DNA from: JAAUQA01 sp036351435
GTDB taxonomy: Bacteria > Pseudomonadota > Gammaproteobacteria > Competibacterales > Competibacteraceae
Assembly: GCA_036351435.1 (NCBI GenBank)
Contig: JAZBPA010000051.1
Coordinates: forward strand, 1 to 7,947
Direction of reading: 5' to 3'
DNA: 7,947 nucleotides
Part shown: positions 1 through 5,976 of the stretch, one piece after another
Layout of the letters: every line of letters starts with the position of its first letter
Position numbering within the stretch: position 1 is the first letter of the stretch
Translations under genes and position numbers: made by a program
Notes under the pieces: model-generated
Database searches by the model: none
What the model saw: only the letters and a program-made list of their open reading frames with translations
Told to the model about the DNA's origin: nothing

Positions 1-1346
1 AACAGACCCATAAAAATCAGTAAGACGGCCTGTCGATGCCGACCGATCCAGCGCAGTGCTTTTCGCACCGGGGTATCGGGTAAAGCGCTGATCGGCTCGT
101 TGTTCAGAAAATGACGAATGTCGTCGGCCAGCTTGGTTACAGTCTGGTAACGGTCATAGCGGGTTGGCGCGGTGGCTTTAGCGACTATGGCCTGCAACTC
201 GTCGGGTATCTCGAGGCGCGGCGCAGGCGCTTGCAGTGGTTTTTTCTCCCCGCGTCGGGCAATTTCCAGTATCTCATCAGCTGTCTTTCCCTGTAGCGCG
301 CGCCGCAACGCAAGTAGTTCGTAAAGGATTAGGCCCAAGGCATAAATATCACTGCGCGCGTCGAGACTGGCATTGTCACCATGCGCCTGTTCCGGCGACA
401 TGTAGGGCGGCGTACCCAACGCTTGTCCCAACCGAGTTCGGCTAGCGGTCGGATCTTCGACACCGAATGACATCGGTTCGGGGGCATTCTCCTCCTCAAC
501 GAAATCAGCGGCGGTGCTTACCCGAGCTAGGCCCCAGTCCATCACATAGACTTCGCGAAACTGGCCGACCATGATGTTGGCCGGCTTCAGATCGCGGTGC
601 AGCACCTGTTTGGCATGAGCGTAGGCCATGGCGTCGCACACTTTCAAGAAATGTTCGAGCAAAGTTTCGCGGCTCAGTTCAGGTGGCAGGGGACGGTGTT
701 CCCGGATGCAATCGCGGGCATCCTGGATTAACTCGGCAAGCGTTTGGCCCCGCACCAATTTCATGGCATAGGCGAAGCGGTTGTTAGCAACCCGCTCCAA
801 GGTATAAACCGGTACCACATTGGGGTGATCGAGTTGCGCCATGACCTGTGCTTCCAGCAAAAAACGCTGGGGCAAGCCGGGTATTTCTTCAATGCCTGTT
901 AGCAGTTGTTTATAGGCCACCTTACGGCGCAAATCGCGATCCTTGGCGATCTGGATTTCACCCATCGCACCGGCGCTGAGCCGCCCCAACAGATCGTAAC
1001 GCAACGGTTCAGCTTCGGAGGACGCAGTGCTTATCCCAAAACCGCCGGTCGGTGAGATGCCATCCACATAGGGCAAAGTGTTCTCAGTATCGGAAGATGA
1101 GTGCGGAGTCGTCGCTTCTGCAACTTCTGCACTAGGCCGTTCGAGATTTCGGACAACGGTCAACTCGATGGTGCTGTCGGCATGGTAGCGACTGAAACCG
1201 GCATCGCTTAATAAGCCCCGTTCATGCAAGCGAGTCGCTAGAACGTCGGGGTTGATTTCACCTTGTTTAATCAACTCGCGATAGACGGTTCGTGCGGCGG
1301 GAATCCGTTCGGGTTCAATCAGGGTAGAGAACGTTTCAAAATGCAT
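1..1346 (-). CDS. Hanks-type serine/threonine protein kinase, 3' end beyond window
   Basis: This gene encodes a bacterial eukaryotic-like Ser/Thr kinase, which phosphorylates Ser/Thr on unknown protein substrates. 448 residues are visible and the C-terminus lies beyond the left edge. Residues 1-112 match no domain I recognise. The kinase domain follows: glycine loop GRLSAGAMGE (121-130), VAYK with the ATP-binding Lys146, HRDLKPAN (250-257) with catalytic Asp252, DWG (270-272) in place of the usual DFG, and an APE-like SPE (317-319) after GTPPYM. All catalytic residues are present, so it should be active. The visible end (about 426-448, basic residues then VLLIFMGL) looks like the start of a transmembrane helix, suggesting a membrane anchor with an extra C-terminal sensor part. 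The ATG at 1346 is the only in-frame start near the N-terminus; no clear Shine-Dalgarno precedes it. It lies 18 bp after the methyltransferase stop on the same strand, so translational coupling or co-transcription is plausible. Confidence 0.93.
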   Translation of the reverse strand, partial: MHFETFSTLIEPERIPAARTVYRELIKQGEINPDVLATRLHERGLLSDAGFSRYHADSTIELTVVRNLERPSAEVAEATTPHSSSDTENTLPYVDGISPTGGFGISTASSEAEPLRYDLLGRLSAGAMGEIQIAKDRDLRRKVAYKQLLTGIEEIPGLPQRFLLEAQVMAQLDHPNVVPVYTLERVANNRFAYAMKLVRGQTLAELIQDARDCIREHRPLPPELSRETLLEHFLKVCDAMAYAHAKQVLHRDLKPANIMVGQFREVYVMDWGLARVSTAADFVEEENAPEPMSFGVEDPTASRTRLGQALGTPPYMSPEQAHGDNASLDARSDIYALGLILYELLALRRALQGKTADEILEIARRGEKKPLQAPAPRLEIPDELQAIVAKATAPTRYDRYQTVTKLADDIRHFLNNEPISALPDTPVRKALRWIGRHRQAVLLIFMGL

Positions 1347-1364
1347 CAGAATTGATTCATGGGC

Positions 1365-2471
1365 CTAAGCCAATCGTCGCAGCAAAACCAAGGTCTCGAC
1401 ATGATAGGTTTGCGGGAAAAAATCATAAGGGACAATATGCTCAACAGCATAACCGGCTGTCGTCAAACTGACCAAATCCCGATGCAACGTGCCGGCACTG
1501 CAGGAAAGATAAGCCATACGATCAGGACGGCAGTCCTGTATCGTCCAATCCAATATTTCCAGCTCCAGCCCGGTGCGCGGCGGATTGACATACAGTAGGC
1601 GTCGCCGGATCGACTTTGCGTGTGTTTCCAGCCACTCTCGGAGCTGGGGAATGCGCTGGGCGCAGGCACCACGCAGGATCAATGCTTCAGGCCCATTGTG
1701 CCGGGCACATTCCACCGCCTCACCGGCGAGCTCTACCCCAATCGTGCAAGCGCCCCGATTCAGCCAACGCCTCAAAGTCATGCCGGTACCACTGTACAAA
1801 TCAATAACTACATCGTATGCGGTGGGAGAGAGGAAAGCTTCCGCTTTATCCATGGCTTGTTGGTATAGTTCGGGCAGTAATTGCTGAAAAGCGGTCGGTC
1901 CGTACCTGAATCCTTGGTTATCGCGGGAAAAGGCCTGTCCCCACAGCAAATGCCATCCGTTTTTACTGAACAGCCGCCGACCCGCAGCCGGGTGCAGCTG
2001 CAGCCAAAGTCCGTTTAAGCCACTGGTTTCCAGTTGCCGTCTCAAGGTTGGGGTGAGCCAATCGAGTTCGGGTAACTGGTGTGTCTTAAGTACCAGGGTA
2101 GCTTGCGCCCCGGCTTGCACATAAAACGCCAATGGGAAGCGGGAGAAAGGCGGCAGGCAAGGCATCAATAATTGCATCACCTTCCGGACTCGATAGGAAT
2201 GAACCGGACAGTTCGGGATAGCAATTAGTTCATCTCGCACCAGCAAACCGCAGTGCCATTGCTCACCGTCCCATTGCGCTGATAGCCGTACCCGATCCCG
2301 ATAAGCCCAACGTGCTTCGCCGCTAACCGCCTTTAGGGAAACGAGTCGATCAGCCCAGGGTTCCAGTCGCTGCTGCAACCAGCGTTGTTTTTGCGTAGCG
2401 CTGTCTTCAGCACTCAGCAACCGATGAGCACAACCGGGACAACGCGCTTCGCAACCAGGACGCAGAATCGA
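1365..2471 (-). CDS. SAM-dependent m5U RNA methyltransferase (TrmA/RlmC/RlmD family)
   Basis: The product methylates C5 of a uridine in rRNA or tRNA using SAM. From the chosen ATG the protein has 368 residues. Cys7, Cys11, Cys14 and Cys88 form a CX3CX2C...C set fitting the 4Fe-4S cluster of RlmC/RlmD. The SAM motif I is DLYSGTGMT (224-232). NPPRTGL follows (296-302). The nucleophile loop LSCSAGTL carries Cys324, where the family usually has SCN. Near the end FPQTYHVET carries Glu359, the expected general base. There is no TRAM domain, and the cysteine cluster sits at the extreme N-terminus as in E. coli RlmC (375 aa). This is why I prefer the ATG at 2471. The frame stays open to an ATG at 2690 (441 aa), but the added 73 residues look non-coding. 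Neither start has a good ribosome site. The target nucleotide (23S U747, U1939 or other) cannot be decided here. The kinase gene follows directly downstream. Confidence 0.9.
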   Translation of the reverse strand, partial: SILRPGCEARCPGCAHRLLSAEDSATQKQRWLQQRLEPWADRLVSLKAVSGEARWAYRDRVRLSAQWDGEQWHCGLLVRDELIAIPNCPVHSYRVRKVMQLLMPCLPPFSRFPLAFYVQAGAQATLVLKTHQLPELDWLTPTLRRQLETSGLNGLWLQLHPAAGRRLFSKNGWHLLWGQAFSRDNQGFRYGPTAFQQLLPELYQQAMDKAEAFLSPTAYDVVIDLYSGTGMTLRRWLNRGACTIGVELAGEAVECARHNGPEALILRGACAQRIPQLREWLETHAKSIRRRLLYVNPPRTGLELEILDWTIQDCRPDRMAYLSCSAGTLHRDLVSLTTAGYAVEHIVPYDFFPQTYHVETLVLLRRLA

Positions 2472-2535
2472 CATGGGAGGTATCCGAGAAATGCTGTCGA
2501 TTACCGAATCGACTTCATAAGAATCCATACTCAGA

Positions 2536-2564
2536 ACAACAAACGAAAAAACAGCACTTGTCAA
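2536..2564 (-). promoter_or_regulatory. Candidate promoter for the methyltransferase-kinase pair
   Basis: The minus strand has a perfect -35 hexamer TTGACA (2564-2559), then 17 bp, then TGTTGT (2541-2536), a poor -10 with three of six consensus bases. A start site near 2529 would fall about 58 bases before the preferred ATG at 2471, and would make the ATG at 2690 impossible from this promoter. The weak -10 keeps confidence low. Confidence 0.25.
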
Positions 2565-2819
2565 TTCCTGCGCTGATTTCTCAAAGACATCCTGACTTTC
2601 GCAGAATTGAAATGAAGAAGATTCAGTACTACCGCAAATCTTTGAACGACGTGCAACGACTGATACCCGCTTGAAACAAAGGAAACACATTGGCTTAGGG
2701 GCGGAAATACCACTGAAACCACCGGTTACTTATAGTGATAACCGGCTTCAACAGATGCACTGATCAGGGCAGAGGTAACGGGCAACCAACGGGTAGTCAG
2801 TGAACAGGTAGCAAGCGGT

Positions 2820-2870
2820 CCATTTTGAGCTACAGACCATTTTTCAAACCAGTCCATTTTGGTTTGTGAG
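2820..2870. repeat. Three CCATTTT copies at exact 17-bp spacing, with an internal inverted repeat
   Basis: CCATTTT begins at 2820, 2837 and 2854, each preceded by GT or GA, so the period is exactly 17 bp. Between copies two and three lies an inverted repeat: CAAACCA (2845-2851), 8 bp, TGGTTTG (2860-2866). The bases between the heptamers are not conserved, so this is an array of short sites rather than a tandem duplication. Closely spaced short repeats of this kind occur in the ends of IS21-family elements, and also in phased regulator-binding sites. No istA or istB gene is visible, so the identity remains open. Confidence 0.45.
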
Positions 2871-2914
2871 TTGCGATTTCTGCCACCCTTCTCATTCTGC
2901 TAAAGCCAATATTC

Positions 2915-2934
2915 TATTGTACATCAATATGTTG
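2915..2934. promoter_or_regulatory. Degenerate LexA (SOS) box candidate upstream of the sulA unit
   Basis: The 20 bases read TATTGTACATCAATATGTTG. Aligned by eye with the E. coli sulA operator as I remember it (TACTGTACATCCATACAGTA), 14 of 20 positions agree, including the central run TGTACATC. The right half-site is poor: the diagnostic CAG is replaced by TGT. Its end overlaps the -35 hexamer at 2932, a suitable place for a repressor. The gene downstream is sulA-like, and sulA is a classic LexA target, so the context helps. The weak right half keeps this tentative. Confidence 0.35.
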
Positions 2935-2960
2935 AGAGATTGGCATTGGTTATGCTTAAT
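2932..2960 (+). promoter_or_regulatory. Sigma70-type promoter for the small ORF-sulA unit
   Basis: A -35 hexamer TTGAGA (2932-2937) is followed by exactly 17 bp and a -10 hexamer CTTAAT (2955-2960), each with four matches to consensus. The predicted start near 2967 leaves a leader of about 35 bases before the ATG at 3002. The candidate LexA box overlaps the -35. A nested inverted repeat surrounds the promoter: TTGAGAGA (2932-2939) with TCTCTCAA (2962-2969), and inside it GCAT (2943-2946) with ATGC (2952-2955). This could be an additional operator spanning the RNA polymerase site. Confidence 0.5.
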
Positions 2961-3001
2961 GTCTCTCAATCTTGAACAACATATAACTTTGGAGATTAGC
3001 C

Positions 3002-3172
3002 ATGCACCCCACTATCGCTCATAAATTCTTGTATAACACCGGTTCTGTGGGTTCCGCCCCTTTCAATCATCGGGTGCGGGATTTTGAGAAGCCGGTATAC
3101 CGCAAGCCCGCTGATACTTTGCGCACCAAGTCGGCTTGGCAGCATTTTTTCCGCAGTCAGTCGTCCCGGTAA
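3002..3172 (+). CDS. Small basic protein of unknown function, first gene of the sulA unit
   Basis: This 56-codon ORF is too short for most gene callers. It starts with ATG after GGAG (2991-2994) at a 7-nt spacing and ends in TAA, 32 bp before the sulA ATG. It sits directly downstream of the best promoter in the spacer and reads in the same direction as sulA, so it is probably the first cistron of that transcript. The protein is basic (about 10 Lys/Arg against 3 Asp/Glu), with no signal peptide, membrane helix or motif I recognise. The C-terminal part is rich in Arg, Ser and aromatic residues (for example WQHFFR at 47-52). I do not know the family. It could be a real small protein of the SOS unit or a translated leader that couples to sulA. 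The ribosome site and spacing favour translation. Confidence 0.55.
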   Translation: MHPTIAHKFLYNTGSVGSAPFNHRVRDFEKPVYRKPADTLRTKSAWQHFFRSQSSR

Positions 3173-3204
3173 TTGCCGGTTATTCATTGCGAGGTAGAAC
3201 GCTC

Positions 3205-3696
3205 ATGCTCACCATATTATCCAGTCAAACGAAATCCCTTTCAGTCCCGAACCATGGGTTCGGTAGTAATGGGTTTACTACCGATTTGGTTGTGAACCAA
3301 GCCGAAGAGGTAGAACAGGATTTGATTAATACCGCGCTGATCGCCACACCCGGCGAAGAAGCCAGTGTCAGCGACTGGCTCTGGCCTTTGCTGGCCGCGC
3401 GGAGTCAGGAAAGCCGTTGGCTGTTCTGGATCGGGCCGCCCGAATGGCCGACCTCAGAGTTGTTTCGCACGCACGGAATCGATCCTAGCCGGGTACGGCT
3501 GGTGCATCTGACAGCTAATAGCGATTCGCTAACAGTGGTCGAACGCGCGCTACGCGCCGGAACCTGCAGCGCTGTGTTGGCCTGGCCCGCAACGATTGAG
3601 CAAGCGCAATTGTCGCGTATCCGTCAAGCGGCTAGTGAAAATAAGGCACTGGCCATTCTGATGCCTTCCCAAACCGTTCTTTCTTTAGCAGCCTAA
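3205..3696 (+). CDS. sulA: SulA-like SOS cell division inhibitor
   Basis: SulA blocks division during the SOS response by binding FtsZ and preventing its polymerisation. The 163-residue product is close to E. coli SulA (169 aa) and aligns without gaps over its core. [14 protein letters not shown] (59-72) corresponds to E. coli [32 protein letters not shown] (110-127) corresponds to [36 protein letters not shown] (138-153) corresponds to LVDAANEGNAMGFIM. The N-terminal 45 residues are not conserved. I chose the ATG at 3205 because GAGG (3191-3194) precedes it at 10 nt. An in-frame ATG at 3136 would add 23 residues, overlap the small ORF and has no ribosome site. The C-terminal tail is shorter than in E. 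coli, where the tail is a Lon target; here it ends in VLSLAA, which resembles a hydrophobic degron (an inference). Confidence 0.85.
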   Translation: [163 protein letters not shown]

Positions 3697-3697
3697 G

Positions 3698-3715
3698 CCG
3701 GGGTCTTAACCCCGG
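3698..3715. terminator. Hairpin between convergent sulA and hemN
   Basis: A perfect 7-bp GC-rich stem, CCGGGGT (3698-3704) and ACCCCGG (3709-3715), encloses a 4-nt loop. It begins one base after the sulA stop codon and lies 17 bp beyond the hemN stop on the other strand. No T-run follows on either strand, so it is not a textbook intrinsic terminator. Its place between two convergent genes makes a bidirectional terminator or 3' stabiliser likely. Confidence 0.6.
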
Positions 3716-3732
3716 TCAGGGTGGTTCAGGAC

Positions 3733-5136
3733 TTAGATTACTTTGGAAAATCGTTGCTGGGTCTGTTGACGCAGATAATGATCAAACACCATGCAGATAT
3801 TGCGGATCAATAAACGACCCGCAGGCTGAACCCGAATGCCGTGTTCCTCCAGTGTCAATAAACCGTCATTGGCCATATCCGCCAAGTCTTTGCATTCAAG
3901 TGCAAAGTATTCAGCGAAGTCGATGTTGTAAGCGGTTTCTACCGCGCGGAAATCCAGGGCGAAGTGACAGATCAGTTGGGTGATCACCATGCGCCGTAAG
4001 CGATCGTCAGCAGTCAACTGCACGCCGCGAAATACCGGCAGTCGGTTGGCGTCGATGCAGGCATAATACTCGTCCGGGGTTTTCAGGTTCTGGCTGTAAC
4101 TGTCTCCCACCATCCCAATCGCTGTCGTACCCATCGCCACCAAATCGCAATCGGCGTGGGTGCTGTAGCCTTGAAAATTCCGATATAAGGTTCCCGCCTG
4201 CTGAGCCAGTGTCAGCTCGTCATCGGGTTTAGCGAAGTGGTCCATGCCGATGTAAATATAGCCCGCTGCGGTGAGTGTTTCGATCACGGTCTTCAAAATA
4301 TCCAGCTTTACGGCGGCAGAGGGTAGCGCTGCGTTATCAATCTGGCGCTGGGTTTTGAACAGCTCCGGCAGGTGAGCGTAATTGAAAACAGCGATCCGGT
4401 CCGGTGAAGCGTTGATAATCGCCTCAATCGTACGACTGAAGCGTTCCACGTTCTGATGGGGTAGGCCATAGATTAAATCCACGCTAATGGATTTGAAACC
4501 TTCCCGGCACGCGGCCTCCATCACTGCCAGGGTGATTTCTTTAGATTGAATACGGTTGACTGCTTTTTGCACTAGCGGATCAAAGTCTTGAATCCCGACG
4601 CTGAGCCGATTGAAGCCCAGTTCTCGCAACAGAGCAATCGTTTCAGCATCGGCCTCGCGCGGATCGACTTCAATGGAGTATTCGCCTTGGTCATTGGGCA
4701 ACAGTTGAAAATGCTCGCCGGTGACGCGCATCAAGGTACGCATTTCCTCGGCACTGAGAAAGGTGGGGGTACCGCCGCCCCAATGCAGTTGGGTGACAGG
4801 TCGCGAGTGATCGAACAACGCGCCTTGCAGGGTGATTTCCCGTTGTAAATGATCCAGATAGGGTGCAGCGCGGCGGCGGTTTTTGGTAACGATCTTGTTA
4901 CAGGCGCAGTAAAAGCAAACTGTGTCGCAAAATGGGATGTGAAAATACAGGGATAACGGTTTTCCGCTGCTGTTACTGGACTGGGCTAATTCTTGATATT
5001 GGGTTGCGCCAAATTCTTCGTGAAATTGTACCGCCGTCGGATAAGACGTATAGCGGGGACCCGCCTTGTCGTATTTGCGAATCAGCTCCGGGTCGAATAT
5101 TACGGAGGGATCTTGACCGCTTGCAGCTGCTTTCAT
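3733..5136 (-). CDS. hemN: Oxygen-independent coproporphyrinogen III oxidase (radical SAM)
   Basis: HemN converts coproporphyrinogen III to protoporphyrinogen IX in the cytoplasm under low oxygen, using SAM and a 4Fe-4S cluster for haem synthesis. From the ATG at 5136 the protein has 467 residues (E. coli HemN: 457). The N-terminus has KYDKAGPRYTSYPTA (21-35). YFHIPFCDTVCFYCACNK (64-81) gives the radical SAM cysteines Cys70, Cys74 and Cys77, with the extra Cys79 and upstream Tyr64 typical of true HemN. WGGGTPT (119-125) is the SAM-binding motif. YRNFQGYSTHADCDLVAMG (318-336) is a further HemN signature. The HemN C-terminal domain follows. These features argue against the HemW-like relatives. 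GAGG lies 8 nt before the ATG at 5136. An alternative ATG at 5187 adds 17 residues and overlaps the upstream gene by 17 bp. No FNR box was seen nearby. Confidence 0.95.
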   Translation of the reverse strand: MKAAASGQDPSVIFDPELIRKYDKAGPRYTSYPTAVQFHEEFGATQYQELAQSSNSSGKPLSLYFHIPFCDTVCFYCACNKIVTKNRRRAAPYLDHLQREITLQGALFDHSRPVTQLHWGGGTPTFLSAEEMRTLMRVTGEHFQLLPNDQGEYSIEVDPREADAETIALLRELGFNRLSVGIQDFDPLVQKAVNRIQSKEITLAVMEAACREGFKSISVDLIYGLPHQNVERFSRTIEAIINASPDRIAVFNYAHLPELFKTQRQIDNAALPSAAVKLDILKTVIETLTAAGYIYIGMDHFAKPDDELTLAQQAGTLYRNFQGYSTHADCDLVAMGTTAIGMVGDSYSQNLKTPDEYYACIDANRLPVFRGVQLTADDRLRRMVITQLICHFALDFRAVETAYNIDFAEYFALECKDLADMANDGLLTLEEHGIRVQPAGRLLIRNICMVFDHYLRQQTQQRFSKVI

Positions 5137-5170
5137 AGTAGACGCCTCGATTCGTCTCTCTCCTGGTTGG

Positions 5171-5557
5171 TTAAACATAGTGGGCAATGAAATTCAAATA
5201 GCCTTGTTGTCCACCGCGTTTATTCCACCGCTCGGCTGATTTTCTAAGTTTGCGCAAACAGGACACAATTTCTTCGACGGTCTTGGACTTTCCCTTCTGT
5301 TTGCGATGCTTCTGTTGTTCTCGGCCTAGCCAGGACTCACAGATTGCTTTGAGGTTCTCGAAAATGAGCTGTTCAGGTTCAGGCAAAGTATATGGGTTGG
5401 GTTCATGGCCGTGGGTTTCGGCGCGATAACAATCGGTCAATGCATCCAGTGCGTGCATGATTTGAACGTCTTTGACAACAGGATTTGTACGGTAAATGCT
5501 AGCAATCGTAGCTTCGATATTTTGCAACGTGTTGAGGTGTCGATCGGCTTTACTCAT
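5171..5557 (-). CDS. Conserved hypothetical protein, 128 aa, upstream of hemN
   Basis: I recall similar uncharacterised proteins from diverse bacteria but know no assigned function. The N-terminal half (about 1-78) is predicted helical, with the pattern LNTLQNIEATIASIYR and ALDALTDCYRAE. A proline-rich linker (NPYTLPEPEQ, 54-63) follows. The last 45 residues are strongly basic (KHRKQKGKSK, 83-92), then EEIVSCLRKLRKSAERWNKR and the ending GGQQGYLNFIAHYV. There are no membrane segments or enzyme motifs. The basic tail could bind nucleic acid or a partner (an inference). The start at 5557 has GGAGA about 11 nt upstream. The stop lies 34 bp before the preferred hemN start, on the same strand, so the two genes probably form an operon. 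A regulatory or accessory role in haem synthesis is possible but untested. Confidence 0.75.
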   Translation of the reverse strand: MSKADRHLNTLQNIEATIASIYRTNPVVKDVQIMHALDALTDCYRAETHGHEPNPYTLPEPEQLIFENLKAICESWLGREQQKHRKQKGKSKTVEEIVSCLRKLRKSAERWNKRGGQQGYLNFIAHYV

Positions 5558-5724
5558 AGGCCGTGGGTCTCCGCTATGAACAATTGGAGGTTTGGGGCTA
5601 AGAGTCCATGAAAATGAGTAGGCTCAATATGGATTCTGGATAGCTGTTACAAGTATAGCTCAACCCCTATGAATCGATTTTTCAGGGATAAGTTACGCTA
5701 TAAATCAAATAGATAGTGTGATAG
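5558..5724. other. AT-rich intergenic DNA upstream of the hypothetical-hemN pair
   Basis: I see no gene here. It must contain the promoter of the minus-strand hypothetical-hemN pair, but no hexamer pair stands out. No TTGAT-N4-ATCAA type FNR site was found by eye. In-frame stops TGA and TAG just before 5725 close the frame of the transposase-like fragment that follows. From here rightwards the composition becomes more AT-rich, consistent with a junction between core and acquired DNA. Confidence 0.4.
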
Positions 5725-5940
5725 CCTCATAAACCGAACATCACCCTACAGCAGACCTACCGCAAAGCTTGCCGCACATTGCTCCTCTCGACCAGACGCT
5801 ATGGCCATGCTAGGCAATGCCGCAGACTGTATAAGGTGGTCAAAACCGCCAAAGGTGACTTAAGTCGGGGGTATCGGGATGTAACTGCGAGGGAAATTGC
5901 GTCCGTGTTGATTGCATATTTTCGAAGCGCTGTACTATGA
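5725..5940 (+). pseudogene. Transposase-like ORF fragment (possible IS5-type remnant)
   Basis: A 71-codon open stretch is bounded by TAG upstream and TGA at 5938-5940. It has no ATG near its beginning and no ribosome site. Its peptide is Arg/Lys-rich, with segments QQTYRKACRTLL, RRYGHARQCRRLYKVVKT and DLSRGYRDVTAREIAS. These resemble, from memory, the helical region between the catalytic blocks of some DDE transposases (IS5-like), where patterns such as YAHAKQFKR and GRVxRD occur. No DDE block is present, so only an internal piece would remain. It ends exactly at the operator of the next operon. The alternative is chance open frame, since it is short. The resemblance needs a database search, so the assignment is weak. 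Confidence 0.35.
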
Positions 5941-5960
5941 TGTACGGATATACCGTACAT
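5931..5960 (+). promoter_or_regulatory. TGTAC-cored operator of the YefM/YoeB-type operon
   Basis: A palindrome with perfect 8-bp arms, ATGTACGG (5940-5947) and CCGTACAT (5953-5960), encloses the centre ATATA. A further TGTAC at 5931-5935 sits exactly 10 bp, about one helical turn, before the one at 5941. The known E. coli yefM operator contains a long and a short palindrome with core TGTACA, so this arrangement is what antitoxin autorepression would need. The ribosome site GGAGGG follows at 5965-5970. Possible promoter elements TTGATT (5908-5913) and TACTAT (5933-5938) are 19 bp apart, a long spacing. Confidence 0.6.
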
Positions 5961-5976
5961 AAATGGAGGGGTATTC

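Larger units (their letters stand above)
2472..3001. other. Intergenic spacer between the methyltransferase and the sulA unit
   Basis: No convincing gene lies in these 530 bases. The methyltransferase frame stays open up to 2690 but reads as low-quality Cys/Ser-rich sequence without a ribosome site. The spacer contains a possible minus-strand promoter, a hairpin with arms CCGGTTA (2722-2728) and TAACCGG (2739-2745), a 17-bp-phased CCATTTT repeat, and the plus-strand promoter region of the sulA unit. It separates divergently transcribed units, as expected of a two-way control region. Confidence 0.6.

Noticed and set aside
111..445. Two plus-strand open frames of 61 and 69 codons
   Set aside because: Both lie antisense to the kinase domain, whose minus-strand frame carries all conserved kinase motifs. 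They are shadow frames.
1573..1887. Plus-strand frame of 104 codons and several overlapping ones
   Set aside because: They are antisense to the SAM-binding and catalytic motifs of the methyltransferase and have no ribosome site or recognisable product.
3136..3204. N-terminal extension of SulA from the ATG at 3136
   Set aside because: It overlaps the small ORF and lacks a ribosome site, while the ATG at 3205 has GAGG upstream and gives a family-like length.
5558..5724. FNR/Anr-type box upstream of the hypothetical-hemN pair
   Set aside because: No TTGAT-N4-ATCAA-like site could be found by eye, although hemN is often controlled by oxygen.
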